A stretch of 46,297 bases of DNA from JAAZNF01 sp964561025 (GCA_964561025.1 CAZLNM010000027.1:1-46297), one strand, 5' to 3'; positions 1 through 8,454 are shown, counted from the stretch's first letter. Made by a program: numbers and translations. Notes: generated by a model from the sequence alone, not told the origin.

Positions 1-1
1 T

Positions 2-976
2 GGGGTCATCATCATCGTCTACACCCTGCTCGGCGGCTTCACCGCGGTGAGCTTCACCGACTTCCTCCAGGGCCTCATCATGGTGGTCGCGCTGCTGCTC
101 ATGCCCATCCTGGTGCTGGCCGAGGTGGGCGGCTACGACGCTCTGCTGGCGCGCCTGGCGGCCATCGATCCCAACCTGGTTACTCTCAGCGGCGGGAAGC
201 AAGGCTTCGCCCTGTTCGGGCTCGTCACCGGGCTCCTCGGCATCGGGCTCGGCTACCCTGGTCAGCCCCACGTCATCACCCGCTACATGGCCGCGGCCTC
301 GGACGAGAAGATCCGCCAGACCCAGCTCATCGCCATGTGCTGGGGCGTGCTGGTGTTCTACGGGGCGGGCTTCCTGGGCCTGGGCGGGCGGCTGCTCATG
401 CCCCAACTGGCCGCCGGCGGTGACCCCGAACAGCTCTTCCCCTTGCTCTCGCGCCAGATGCTGCACCCGCTGGTCGCTGGCGTGATGCTGGCGGCCATCC
501 TCTCCGCCATCATGTCCACGGTCAGCTCGCAGCTCCTGGTGTGCGCCTCGGCGGTGAGCCGGGACATCATCGGCAAGATCTTTATGAAGGCACAGGACGA
601 CCGGCTGGCGGTGCTGGCCGGGCGTGTCACCGTGGCGGCGCTGGGACTCTTGGCCATCGTCGTCGCGCTCGGCGAGGTGCGGGTGGTCTTCTGGTTCGTG
701 CTGTTCGCCTGGTCCGGCCTGGGCGCGGCGTTCGGACCGGTCCTGCTGCTCTCGCTCAGCACCCGCCTGCTGACCCGCGCCGGGGTGGTGGCCGGGATGC
801 TCACCGGCTTCGGCGTCACCGTGGCCTGGAAGCTCACCGGGCTTTCCGATAGCCTCATCTACGAGCTGGTGCCGGCGTTCTTCGGGGCGGCGCTGGTGTC
901 GGTGGTGGTGAGCCTCCTGACGTCCAAGGCGGCACCCGCAGCGGCGGGCGCGTCGCCCGGTTCGCCCCCGACCTGA
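2..976 (+). CDS. putP: Sodium/proline symporter (SSS family), 5'-truncated by window edge
   Basis: C-terminal part of a sodium:solute symporter that imports proline with Na+ across the inner membrane. The frame is open from base 2, before the first in-frame GTG at 47, and begins with a Y-T-L-L-G-G-F-T-A-V-S-F-T-D stretch typical of a PutP core helix, so the true start lies outside the window. Several hydrophobic helices follow. The segment around S-T-V-S-S-Q-L-L-V-C-A-S-A-V-S-R-D and the later A-W-S-G-L-G-A-A-F-G-P-V-L-L match the PutP subgroup rather than other SSS symporters. The C-terminus is a short Ala/Pro-rich tail. The next gene starts 8 bp downstream. The family call is strong; the proline substrate rests on remembered similarity. 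Confidence 0.9.
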   Translation, partial: GVIIIVYTLLGGFTAVSFTDFLQGLIMVVALLLMPILVLAEVGGYDALLARLAAIDPNLVTLSGGKQGFALFGLVTGLLGIGLGYPGQPHVITRYMAAASDEKIRQTQLIAMCWGVLVFYGAGFLGLGGRLLMPQLAAGGDPEQLFPLLSRQMLHPLVAGVMLAAILSAIMSTVSSQLLVCASAVSRDIIGKIFMKAQDDRLAVLAGRVTVAALGLLAIVVALGEVRVVFWFVLFAWSGLGAAFGPVLLLSLSTRLLTRAGVVAGMLTGFGVTVAWKLTGLSDSLIYELVPAFFGAALVSVVVSLLTSKAAPAAAGASPGSPPT

Positions 977-984
977 GGCGGCCC

Positions 985-1548
985 TTGCACCCCATCACCA
1001 ACGTCATCGGCTTCGACGACGCGCCGTTTTCACGCGAGTACCGGGGAGACGTGCTCTTGGTGGGCGCGGTGTGCGCCCGCACCCGGCTGGACGGGGTGCT
1101 GAGTGGTCGGGTGCGCCGCGACGGCCAGAACGCCACCGCCCGCATGAGCGAGATGATCCGCTCCTCCCAGTTCGCGCGCCTGATCCGGGCGGTGCTGCTC
1201 CAGGGTATCGCGGTGGCCGGGTTCAACGTGGTGGATATCCATGCGCTCGCCAACTCCCTTGGCGTTCCGGTGCTGGTGGTCAGCCGCCGGCCCCCCGACT
1301 ACCCGTCCATCCGGCGAGCGCTGTTCTCCCGCGTGCGCGGCGCCGCCCGCAAGTGGCGGCTCATCGAGTCGGCCGGGGAACCCGAGCGGCTGGGCCCGGT
1401 ATATGTCCAGCGGGCCGGCATCGGGCGCGAGGAGGCGGCGGCGCTGCTCGGGGCCACGACTCTCCATGGCCACCTTCCCGAGGCGCTGCGGCTCGCCCAC
1501 CTCATCGCCGGCGGCATCACCACCGGCCGCAGCCGTGGCCGGGCATAA
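985..1548 (+). CDS. DUF99 (UPF0215) family protein
   Basis: A 187-residue protein matching the DUF99/UPF0215 family, best known in archaea, where members have been named endonuclease dU. I treat that activity as unproven here. The family signature is visible: an N-terminal I-G-F-D-D-A-P-F, then a G-A-V-C-A-R-T-R-L-D-G-V strand, then G-I-A-V-A-G-F-N-V-V-D-I-H and V-P-V-L-V-V-S-R-R-P-P-D. The start is a TTG at 985. The best ribosome site (GAGG at 975-978) overlaps the stop codon of the upstream symporter gene, so the two are probably co-transcribed and translationally coupled. No link between proline uptake and DUF99 is known to me. A 145-bp gap without recognisable genes follows. Confidence 0.8.
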   Translation: MHPITNVIGFDDAPFSREYRGDVLLVGAVCARTRLDGVLSGRVRRDGQNATARMSEMIRSSQFARLIRAVLLQGIAVAGFNVVDIHALANSLGVPVLVVSRRPPDYPSIRRALFSRVRGAARKWRLIESAGEPERLGPVYVQRAGIGREEAAALLGATTLHGHLPEALRLAHLIAGGITTGRSRGRA

Positions 1549-1693
1549 ATTTCACGAGAACGGCAGCGGCGCCATCTCCTCCGCCTTCGCCTCACGCACT
1601 TCACCCCTCCTCCTTCGCCCAGCGGAAGGAAGACCTGACAAACTGGAGAACGTTGTGGGGGTGCGATGGTGCCCGGCGCGGCGGCGACTCGTC

Positions 1694-2827
1694 TTATAGG
1701 CTCTTGCCGTACACCCGGTACACCTTGCCGATGGTCCCGCCCATGAACTGGATACCGGTGTTGATCTTCTGGTTGTCTTCCAGCGTCCAGCCCAGTTCGC
1801 CGTCCTTGAGGCCGTACTTCAGGGTGGCCCGGTGGGCGCACACGTAGAGCAGTACCGAAAGCCCGCCGAGCACGCTGCCCCGGTACTCCGGCTTCACCCC
1901 CAGCAGCGCCAGCCGACCGCTCTTGAAGCGGTAGCCGCCGAGTTTCACCCGCCACAGGAGCTTCAGCAGGCCCGTCGGGAACAAGCGGCCGTTGAGGTCC
2001 TTGATGACCTCGTTGATGTTGGGGAGCGCGATCATCATGCCCGCAGGCTTCCCGTCCACCTCGGCGATGGTGGTCCACTCCGGGATGAGGATGAGCTTCA
2101 GCATCTCGGCCGAGTGCTCCACTTCCTTCTCGGTCCAGGGGACGTAGCCCCAGTTGCGGCTCCAGGCGGCGTTGAAGATGTCGCGCACGATGCGCACGTC
2201 GCGCAGCACGTTCTTCATGTCCACCGTGCGGAGCTTCAGGCCCGGGTGTTGGGCCACCGCGTCGGCCACCTGGCGCGGCGCCTCGGGCACCTCTCCGACG
2301 GTGTAGTACCAACCGTAGAGATCCTTGGCCTTCTGGTAGCCGCAGGCCTCCAGCAGCCGCGGGTAGTAGGGCGGGTTGTAGGGGCACATGATCATGGGCG
2401 GGCCGGCGCGGTCCTCCACCACCATGCCCACCTCCTCGTTGGTGGAGAAGCTCTCCGGCCCCAGCGCCTGGTCGCAGCCCTTCTGCTTGAGCCAGCCCTC
2501 GGCGGCCTCGAGCAGGGCGCGCGCCACCGACGGATCGTCAATGGACTCGAAGAAGCCGAAGAACCCCGCCTTGTCCTTGTGGTACTCGTTGTGCAAGCGG
2601 TTGGTGTGCGCGGTGACGCGCCCCACCGGCTCGCCATCGCGCTCGGCGATGAAGAGCTGCGCCTCCCCGTGCTCGAAGAACGGGTTCTTGGCCGGGTCGA
2701 GCGTCTCCATCCGGTCCTGGATGAGCGGCGGCACCCACTTGGGATCGTTTTTGTAGATGCGCCAGGGGAGCATCACGAACTGCTTGCGCTCGGCCTTGGT
2801 CTGCACGGAACGAATATTGATGGTCAT
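1694..2827 (-). CDS. GNAT-fold N-acetyltransferase-like protein, 377 aa
   Basis: Cytoplasmic protein of 377 residues with no signal peptide. The N-terminal half carries GNAT-like elements: P-W-R-I-Y-K-N-D-P-K-W-V-P-P followed by E-R-D-G-E-P-V-G-R-V-T-A-H-T-N and a helix ending before the G-P-E-S-F-S-T-N-E-E segment. The second half repeats a GNAT-like core (I-A-E-V-D-G-K-P-A-G-M-M-I-A-L-P-N followed by L-A-L-L-G-V-K-P-E-Y-R-G), so this is probably a two-lobed acetyltransferase-fold protein. The start ATG at 2827 has a clear GGGAGGG ribosome site 7 bases upstream. The acyl acceptor cannot be deduced. It lies 82 bp downstream of the serpin gene on the same strand. Confidence 0.65.
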   Translation of the reverse strand: MTINIRSVQTKAERKQFVMLPWRIYKNDPKWVPPLIQDRMETLDPAKNPFFEHGEAQLFIAERDGEPVGRVTAHTNRLHNEYHKDKAGFFGFFESIDDPSVARALLEAAEGWLKQKGCDQALGPESFSTNEEVGMVVEDRAGPPMIMCPYNPPYYPRLLEACGYQKAKDLYGWYYTVGEVPEAPRQVADAVAQHPGLKLRTVDMKNVLRDVRIVRDIFNAAWSRNWGYVPWTEKEVEHSAEMLKLILIPEWTTIAEVDGKPAGMMIALPNINEVIKDLNGRLFPTGLLKLLWRVKLGGYRFKSGRLALLGVKPEYRGSVLGGLSVLLYVCAHRATLKYGLKDGELGWTLEDNQKINTGIQFMGGTIGKVYRVYGKSL

Positions 2828-2909
2828 GGTTTGACCCTCCCGCCGGCCCCCTTACACCCTCCGGCAACGCTTGGCAAATCGTTTTCTTGGCGGAATCGGC
2901 GCCGGTGCG

Positions 2910-4181
2910 CTAGAGCGAGGGGTCCACGACCCGGCCGATGAAGAGCACCGCGTCTGTCTGCAGGTCGCGGATCAGGAAGATGAAGGGCCGGTTGATGTCC
3001 ACATGGTGCGGCAGGCCGGAGCCTTCCATGATCACCGCGGTGGCCGCGGCGGCCTCGGTACCGTACTCGTCCACCGCCACGAAGGCCTGGTGCAGCACGT
3101 CGCCGATGTAGAGCTCGCGCGTGCCATCCATCCCCGAGAAGTCGGCCTGCCCGACCTCGAAGGCCACGCCCATGCCGAGGTCAGAGAGTAGCCTCTTCAG
3201 CGAGATGGTGGCGCCGTCGATGACAAAGCGCGGCATGGTCAGGGTGGCGTAGTCGCTGCCCAGCGAGGCGAAGATGGCGGCGAGCTTGGCACCGTCGAGC
3301 GCCTCCTCGAACGCCGCGAAGTCGCCCGTGGGAACGACCACCACCATGGAGAGCTCGTCGCCGTCGTAGGGGAGCTGGATGGCCTCAAAATCCGCGCCCG
3401 CGCCGGCGGGCATGCTCTTCGGCTGGACCATCATGGGCACCTGGACCTGCGTGCCGTCCAGGCGGGTGAAGGCCCCGTCTTGGGTGAGCTTGTCGTCAAA
3501 GACCTCTTTCCAGGCGGCGTTGAAGTAGATGGCGTTGACCAGCACCAGCCGGGTGAGCGTGTCGATGGCCCCCGCCGGGATGAGGTCCTGGATGCGATCC
3601 TCGGTCTGCTTCTCCACCCATTCGTTGATGATCTTGCGCCCACCTTCCGGATCCCTGAAGAAGTCCAGCAGCTGCATCCCCGCCCCGTAGTACAGGGCCA
3701 GCGTATCCAAGAAGTCCGGCAGGAAGTGGTACCCGGTCTGTCCGAACAGCCGGTTCACCACGTGCAGCCGGAACGCCTTGCCGTCCTTGCCGGCGGCGCC
3801 CTGCCCCCGCGAGTTGAGGGCCAGATCCAGCCAGTCGAAGGCCGGGTGGAGCTTCGCCTGCGACAGCGAAAAACGCAGCGCCCCGGCCATGGCGCTCTCG
3901 GTGTCCGAGCGCGCGCCGGCGTAGGTCATGGCCAGCGCCACCGAGATGCTGTGGGGCGAAAAGAACAGGTTGCCCGGCTCCACGGCCAGCAGGCGGTAGG
4001 CGTCCAGCGCGAACTGGGTGTTCCCGGCCACCAGCGCGGGCACGTCGCTGTCCGGCGGTTGGGTGATGCGCTGTTTGTCCGAGCGGACCTCCTCACCGGG
4101 AGCGGGGCCGGGACCGGCACCGCCGCAGGCGCACAAGATGGCCGTGAGCGAGAAGGCGACCCAAGGCAGGCATTTTTTCAT
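2910..4181 (-). CDS. Serpin family protease inhibitor, predicted lipoprotein
   Basis: Serpin of 423 residues that would inhibit a serine or cysteine protease by the suicide loop-insertion mechanism. I place the start at the ATG at 4181. It has GGAGG six bases upstream, whereas the ATG at 4187 abuts that site and the ATG at 4229 has none. The N-terminus is a lipoprotein signal with L-C-A-C, giving lipidated Cys19, then a Gly/Pro-rich spacer. Serpin core motifs include N-L-F-F-S-P-H-S-I and L-V-L-V-N-A-I-Y-F. The hinge E-Y-G-T-E-A-A-A-A-T (372 onward) has the small residues needed for inhibition. The loop aligns without gaps to human alpha-1-antitrypsin, placing Ser388 at P1 and Gly389 at P1'. 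Ends with N-R-P-F-I-F and F-I-G-R-V-V-D-P. Confidence 0.93.
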   Translation of the reverse strand: MKKCLPWVAFSLTAILCACGGAGPGPAPGEEVRSDKQRITQPPDSDVPALVAGNTQFALDAYRLLAVEPGNLFFSPHSISVALAMTYAGARSDTESAMAGALRFSLSQAKLHPAFDWLDLALNSRGQGAAGKDGKAFRLHVVNRLFGQTGYHFLPDFLDTLALYYGAGMQLLDFFRDPEGGRKIINEWVEKQTEDRIQDLIPAGAIDTLTRLVLVNAIYFNAAWKEVFDDKLTQDGAFTRLDGTQVQVPMMVQPKSMPAGAGADFEAIQLPYDGDELSMVVVVPTGDFAAFEEALDGAKLAAIFASLGSDYATLTMPRFVIDGATISLKRLLSDLGMGVAFEVGQADFSGMDGTRELYIGDVLHQAFVAVDEYGTEAAAATAVIMEGSGLPHHVDINRPFIFLIRDLQTDAVLFIGRVVDPSL

Positions 4182-4367
4182 CTTCATCCTCCAGGAAGTA
4201 GTTTGCTCACGAAAAACAGCAATTCTCATGCCACCGACAACCCGTGTTTTCTTGCTCCAAATCGGCGCTTCTTCGCATCCGCAACTATTTTGGTTTCAAA
4301 AAACTGCCGCCGCCGGTGAAAATGTGGCGTTCTTCCACCACGGGCCGATCCCGGGTACATTCCGGCC

Positions 4368-5027
4368 GTGGACGCCATCCGCCTCATCATCGAAAACACG
4401 GTCCTCGCGCGGCCTTTTCTCTGCCCGGAGATCCGGCTGCGTCTCATCACCGAGGCCTGTCCCTTATGGCGCGCGCGGGAACCGGATCTCCAGCGGATCG
4501 GGCTCGCGGATCCTTTTTGGGGCTTCTGCTGGGCGGGGGGGCAGGCGCTGGCCCGCTACCTCCTGGATCATCCGCTCGAGGTGCGAGGCCGGACGCTCCT
4601 GGACGTGGGGTGCGGCGGCGGCGTCGAGGGCATCGCGGCGGCAAGGGCGGGAGCCTCTCGGGTGATCGCCGTCGACACCGACCCGCTGGCGGTCGAAGCG
4701 GCGCGCCTCAACGCGGCCGAAAACGGCGTGGTCCTGGAGACGCTCGCCACGGATCCGTTGCAACATCCGTGGCCCGACGTCGGCGTGGTGTTGGTCGGCG
4801 ACCTGTTCTATGAAGAGACATTCTCCCAAAAGTTGTTGGATTGGTTGCGAACGCTGGCGGCAGAAGGAAAGGAGATCCTGGTGGGAGATCCGGACCGGGG
4901 ACACTTTCCGGCGGCGGCGGGAGAGCTTTTGGCTGAGTACCGGGTCCCCGCGGACGTGGATCTTGGGGGCCGCCATCTGCGCCGGGCCGGAGTGTACCGG
5001 ATGGCCCGCTTCAACCCGCCGGGTTGA
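4368..5027 (+). CDS. ETF-beta-type protein lysine methyltransferase (METTL20/ETFBKMT-like)
   Basis: A 219-residue class I SAM-dependent methyltransferase. The N-terminal motif D-P-F-W-G-F-C-W-A-G-G-Q-A-L (48-61) and the post-I motif G-D-L-F-Y-E-E (144-150) are hallmarks of the METTL20/ETFBKMT group, which methylates lysines of the electron transfer flavoprotein beta subunit. The SAM-binding loop is L-L-D-V-G-C-G-G-G (77-85), and Asp103 at the end of the next strand would bind the ribose. The start is GTG at 4368 with no obvious ribosome site; a weak TACATT -10 at 4356-4361 could make the message nearly leaderless. It is divergent from the serpin gene. An ETF:quinone oxidoreductase-like gene lies about 4 kb away, which supports but does not prove the ETF substrate. 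Confidence 0.85.
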   Translation: MDAIRLIIENTVLARPFLCPEIRLRLITEACPLWRAREPDLQRIGLADPFWGFCWAGGQALARYLLDHPLEVRGRTLLDVGCGGGVEGIAAARAGASRVIAVDTDPLAVEAARLNAAENGVVLETLATDPLQHPWPDVGVVLVGDLFYEETFSQKLLDWLRTLAAEGKEILVGDPDRGHFPAAAGELLAEYRVPADVDLGGRHLRRAGVYRMARFNPPG

Positions 5028-5112
5028 GATCGAATGGAGAAGGACACGTGCGGCGAGCGAACCCTGCGCCGGTATTGCCAGGAGCGCGTTCCTGTTGTAC
5101 GTTCGGGTGGTT

Positions 5113-5319
5113 TTAGCCCGACTTTTGTAGGAAAGCCGGGCAGAAGCGGCAGGTGAACCCGTCCCAGGGAATACGGGAGACGAAGTGAAGACAGTCGCTG
5201 TAGGCCGGGCAGTCCATGCAGCGGTGATCCTCCACCTCACCGAACCGGAGCGGCTCGAAGCGCCGGGGCCGGGCTCCGCGGACCAGAAGCTTGAGGTAGT
5301 AGATTTCCGCGCGCGACAT
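5113..5319 (-). CDS. Small Cys-rich protein, 68 aa, possible metal-binding
   Basis: Unrecognised 68-residue protein. It has five cysteines in the pattern C34-x2-C37-x5-C43-x13-C57-x2-C60, which could hold zinc or an iron-sulfur cluster, and a basic/aromatic N-terminal half. The composition looks protein-like rather than an antisense artefact. An AGGAGG lies 12 bases before the ATG, a longer spacing than usual. It converges on the methyltransferase gene and its start is close to the start of the plus-strand gene at 5399. No function is assigned. Confidence 0.5.
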   Translation of the reverse strand: MSRAEIYYLKLLVRGARPRRFEPLRFGEVEDHRCMDCPAYSDCLHFVSRIPWDGFTCRFCPAFLQKSG

Positions 5320-5398
5320 GGGCTCTGGATTCCTCCTGATTCCAGGTTATCCAATGCCCGGCGAGTTGACAAGATGGGATCCGCCGGCGGGATTCGGC

Positions 5399-6331
5399 AT
5401 GGGCGAATTTGAAGGGTTTTCGGCCGCCGACTTCGCGGCCTTCGACGAGGCCAAGTGGGGCTCGCACGCCTTCAACCGCGAGCGGCTCGAGGTGAAACTC
5501 AAGCTCCAGTCGCTGGGCAAGGCCCTGCTTCTGCGCCTCGCTTCCGAACTTTCAGGCCAGGAGATGGGCATCACCGAAGAGCGGCCTTCGGTGTTCAACC
5601 ACCAGCGCGTGCGCGACATGACCCTGTTCTTTCTGCGGGACGAGAAGGCGCGCCGCGTGCTGGACGGCATCCTGGACCGGCGCCGCTCCATCGCCGAGAA
5701 CCTGAGCGACCCGGCCCTCAACCACCGTCACATCTACCTGGGCGCGCGCGTCTTCTCCGGGGGCATGCGGGGAGGGCTGTTCCTCCATCGCGACGCCTGG
5801 GCCGACATCGAGAACCTGCTGCGCCGGCTCAAGGAGCTGTACGAGGGAGAAAAACTCTCGGCGCTGCTCGCCAGCGTGCCGGAGAGCATCCGCTTCGGCC
5901 ACACCGGCGCGACTGGCGAACCGCCGCCGGCCTGCGCGGTCCGGGTGGATGCTCTGATCGAAATACTGCGTGACTGTCCAGAAGAGCTCGCCTTCTTCAC
6001 CGACCTGCCCGCGGCCGATCCGCGCCTGTGTGGGCCCGGTGCGGTGGAGTGGCTGACGGGGATCTTCCAGGCGCTGGCGCCGCTACGCGCGTACATCGCC
6101 TGGCGCAAGGACAACGATTTCTTCGCACTGGCCAAGACGCTGCAACAGGAGGAAAAGAAGGCCGAGCTGGGGTTCACCGGCATCAAGGCCGGCGACGCGG
6201 TCCGCATCAAGACCGGGGTGGCCGCCGGCCGGGTCGGCCGGGTGGAGGCGCTGGAACGCAAGGGCCTGCTCAAGGTCCGGGTGGGCCAGCTCGTGGTGGC
6301 GGTTCAGGTCGAGGACGTCTCCCGCCCGTGA
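5399..6331 (+). CDS. Hypothetical protein with DUF1054-like N-terminus and C-terminal KOW-like domain
   Basis: About 310 residues, soluble. The N-terminal part (G-F-S-A-A-D-F-A-A-F-D onward) weakly resembles the DUF1054/YktB family. The last 60 residues (G-D-A-V-R-I-K-T-G-V-A-A-G-R-V-G-R-V-E-A-L) form a KOW-like small beta barrel of the kind that binds RNA or ribosomal components. The start is uncertain. I choose ATG 5399 because the protein-like composition begins there and the two earlier in-frame ATGs (5318, 5354) run into the opposite-strand gene. No strong ribosome site distinguishes them. It ends 19 bp before the PEGA gene, so the two are likely co-transcribed. Confidence 0.65.
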   Translation: MGEFEGFSAADFAAFDEAKWGSHAFNRERLEVKLKLQSLGKALLLRLASELSGQEMGITEERPSVFNHQRVRDMTLFFLRDEKARRVLDGILDRRRSIAENLSDPALNHRHIYLGARVFSGGMRGGLFLHRDAWADIENLLRRLKELYEGEKLSALLASVPESIRFGHTGATGEPPPACAVRVDALIEILRDCPEELAFFTDLPAADPRLCGPGAVEWLTGIFQALAPLRAYIAWRKDNDFFALAKTLQQEEKKAELGFTGIKAGDAVRIKTGVAAGRVGRVEALERKGLLKVRVGQLVVAVQVEDVSRP

Positions 6332-6350
6332 GGCGGGGCGGAGGCCGCGC

Positions 6351-7448
6351 ATGCTGCGAACCTTCCTGCTCGCGCTCCTCTCGACGGGGTGGCTTCTCGC
6401 CACACCGGCCGCAGCCCAGACGCGGCTCGCCCTGTGGCGCCTCAAGCCGCTGGGTCTGGACGCGCGGACCGCCGAGCGGCTGGAGGAGCTGCTGCGGGCC
6501 GAGGCGGGCCGGATCAAGGGATTCTCGCTGCAGCCCGCGGCCGAGACCGAGGCCATCCTGTCCCGGCCCGAGAATGCGGCGCTGCGGACCTGCGGGGGTG
6601 AGACCGAGTGCCTTACGCGCATCGGCGTGACCCTGGGCGCGGACCGCCTGATCACCGGGATCATCGGGGCGCTGGGCGAGGATTACACCTTCGATCTCAA
6701 GCTGGTGAACTCCGCCACCGGGCGCGAGGAGCGGCGCATCAACGAGGCGTTGTCGGGGCGGGAGGATCTGCTCATCCCCGCCATCCGCCAGGCGCTGTAC
6801 AAGCTGGCGGCCCCGGACCTGGTGACCGGCTCGATCATCATCGAGGTGCCCGTCGCCGAGGCCGAGGTGCTCGTGGACGGGAAGCCCGTGGGCAAAACGC
6901 CCCTGGCCGCCCCGGTGACCGGGTTGAAGCCGGGCCCACACCGGCTCACGATCTCGAAGAAGGGCTTCACCCCGTTCTCGGACGAGGTGACGGTGCGCTT
7001 TCAGCAGACCACCCGGGTCCAGGTTGATCTGGTGAGTTCGGTGATGACCGGCCTCAGTTTCGAAAACGAATCTCTGGAGCCAGCGCCAAGGGTGCAGGAG
7101 ATTGTCCTGCCACCTCCCCCGCCCAACCGGATTCGCGCCGCCGCCTGGGGAACGCTGGCCGCGGCGGCGGGCACGGGTCTGCTGGCCGGGTTTTTCGGCT
7201 GGCGCTCACAGGCGGCGGAGAATCTGGTATCCCACGCGGCGCAGAACAACACCCTGGACCCGGCGCTCGACGACACCATTTCCCGCGGCCGGACCTTCGC
7301 CACCCTGGCCAACGTCGGGCTGGGCCTGGCGGGCGCCGCCGCCCTGACCTCGCTCGTGCTGTGGATCATCGACTGGAGCTCGGATGGCGAGCCGACCACG
7401 TCCGTCGAGGCCGTTCCCGGGGGCGCGGGGATGAGGGTCCGTTTCTGA
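6351..7448 (+). CDS. Secreted/membrane PEGA-domain protein, 365 aa
   Basis: Starts with a Sec signal peptide (M-L-R-T-F-L-L-A-L-L to A-A-A-Q). An unassigned domain of about 130 residues follows, containing C-G-G-E-T-E-C and G-A-D-R-L-I-T-G, similar to the hypothetical periplasmic domains found before PEGA repeats in myxobacteria. One PEGA domain lies around residues 158-225: strand G-S-I-I-I-E-V-P, then V-L-V-D-G-K-P-V-G-K-T-P-L-A and G-P-H-R-L-T-I-S-K-K-G. Two hydrophobic helices near the C-terminus anchor it in the membrane. Ribosome site GGAGG six bases before ATG. The PilZ gene follows after 17 bp, suggesting an operon with an envelope or signalling role. Exact function unknown. Confidence 0.8.
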   Translation: MLRTFLLALLSTGWLLATPAAAQTRLALWRLKPLGLDARTAERLEELLRAEAGRIKGFSLQPAAETEAILSRPENAALRTCGGETECLTRIGVTLGADRLITGIIGALGEDYTFDLKLVNSATGREERRINEALSGREDLLIPAIRQALYKLAAPDLVTGSIIIEVPVAEAEVLVDGKPVGKTPLAAPVTGLKPGPHRLTISKKGFTPFSDEVTVRFQQTTRVQVDLVSSVMTGLSFENESLEPAPRVQEIVLPPPPPNRIRAAAWGTLAAAAGTGLLAGFFGWRSQAAENLVSHAAQNNTLDPALDDTISRGRTFATLANVGLGLAGAAALTSLVLWIIDWSSDGEPTTSVEAVPGGAGMRVRF

Positions 7449-7465
7449 CCATCGAGGAGGGATGC

Positions 7466-7954
7466 ATGGCCGGCAAGGGCAAGGAACGCCGCCGCTTTCC
7501 ACGCAAGGACACCCAGGCCAAGGTGCGTGTCATGGCCGGCGATCTGCGCAACCTGGCCTTCGAGGCATCCTTGCCCAGCCTGGACGTGAGCATCGGCGGG
7601 GTGTTTTTACAGAGCGAGTTCTTCCTTAAATTGGGCACGGAGCTCGAGCTCGAGTTTACCCTGCCCGGCGTGTCAGAGCGCATCCAGTGCACCGGGCGGG
7701 TGGTCCGGGAGGAGCGGCAAGCGGGCCCGCGCGGGACGCGCTCGGGTTTCGCGGTGCAGTTCGTGCGCTACGGCGAGGGCGCCTGGCTGGCGCTGGCCAC
7801 CTACTTCCTGGCGCCCCAGGTACAGCGCTTCCTGCACGAGTACCGGCGGGCGAACCGGGCCCAACGCTTCCGCAACGAAGAGGACCGCTGGATGGACCTC
7901 ATCGTGGCCTGGGAGATGGACCGGCTCGAGCGCGGCGGCAGCGTGGCGTTGTGA
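7466..7954 (+). CDS. PilZ domain protein (c-di-GMP receptor type)
   Basis: A 162-residue PilZ protein. The start at ATG 7466 is fixed by GAGGAGG five bases upstream; the open frame runs further upstream only by overlap with the PEGA gene. Both c-di-GMP-binding motifs are intact: R-x3-R at residues 9-13 in E-R-R-R-F-P-R, and D-x-S-x-x-G at 40-45 in D-V-S-I-G-G. A beta barrel with G-V-F-L-Q-S-E-F and a C-terminal helical extension of about 55 residues follow. The PilZ core closely resembles that of the PilZ-Hsp70 fusion at 40373. It probably transmits c-di-GMP levels to an unidentified partner. Confidence 0.9.
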   Translation: MAGKGKERRRFPRKDTQAKVRVMAGDLRNLAFEASLPSLDVSIGGVFLQSEFFLKLGTELELEFTLPGVSERIQCTGRVVREERQAGPRGTRSGFAVQFVRYGEGAWLALATYFLAPQVQRFLHEYRRANRAQRFRNEEDRWMDLIVAWEMDRLERGGSVAL

Positions 7955-7958
7955 GCGC

Positions 7959-8450
7959 CTACAGGCGGAAGCCGTCCATGGCTCGCCGCACCTTGTCCTT
8001 GAGATCCTTGATGTCGCGATAGGAATCCAGGTGGGCGCGGGTGGTGAGTTCCCGGATCTGGTCCATCTTCCACTGGTTCATGGCCAGCAGGATGTGCAGG
8101 TCGCGGTAGTGCTTGGCCAGGCGGTTGACGTACGCCCGGATCTCCTCGCGATCCTCGCGGGGTAGCGCCACGAAGCGCACGCCCATGCGGCCGGACTTGC
8201 GCTCGCCGGCGGCCGGGGTGGACCACACCACCTCCGCCATGGCGGTGATGGGCCGGAGCGAGTTCGGCAGGGAAAAGATCAGCGTGATCACCTGTCCGGC
8301 GGTCGGGGCGGGATGGATCCACAGGGACATGCCGCCGACGCCCACCTCGATGCCCCGGCCCGAGCGCTCGGCCTCTCCCTGGCGCACCCGTACCGGACGG
8401 GTGAGCGGGGCCCGCAGCGCGTGACGCCGCTTTTTCAGAGTAAAGGCCAT
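7959..8450 (-). CDS. PilZ-like domain protein with degenerate second motif
   Basis: A 163-residue protein starting at ATG 8450 with GAGGGG just upstream. The R-x3-R motif is present near the N-terminus (R-R-H-A-L-R). The second motif, normally D/N-x-S-x-x-G, reads E-V-G-V-G-G, so canonical c-di-GMP binding is doubtful. The fold is still recognisable: I-T-L-I-F-S-L-P, A-E-V-V-W-S, R-M-G-V-R-F-V-A-L. A charged helical C-terminus of about 60 residues (M-D-Q-I-R-E-L-T-T to K-D-L-K-D-K-V-R-R) could form a coiled coil. It lies 4 bp downstream of the small Cys-rich gene and converges with the other PilZ gene, the stops being 4 bp apart. Confidence 0.85.
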   Translation of the reverse strand: MAFTLKKRRHALRAPLTRPVRVRQGEAERSGRGIEVGVGGMSLWIHPAPTAGQVITLIFSLPNSLRPITAMAEVVWSTPAAGERKSGRMGVRFVALPREDREEIRAYVNRLAKHYRDLHILLAMNQWKMDQIRELTTRAHLDSYRDIKDLKDKVRRAMDGFRL

Positions 8451-8454
8451 CCCC

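Noticed and set aside
5116..5141. 10-bp imperfect hairpin between the methyltransferase and the small Cys gene
   Set aside because: No T-run follows on either strand and one arm is coding, so I do not call a terminator.
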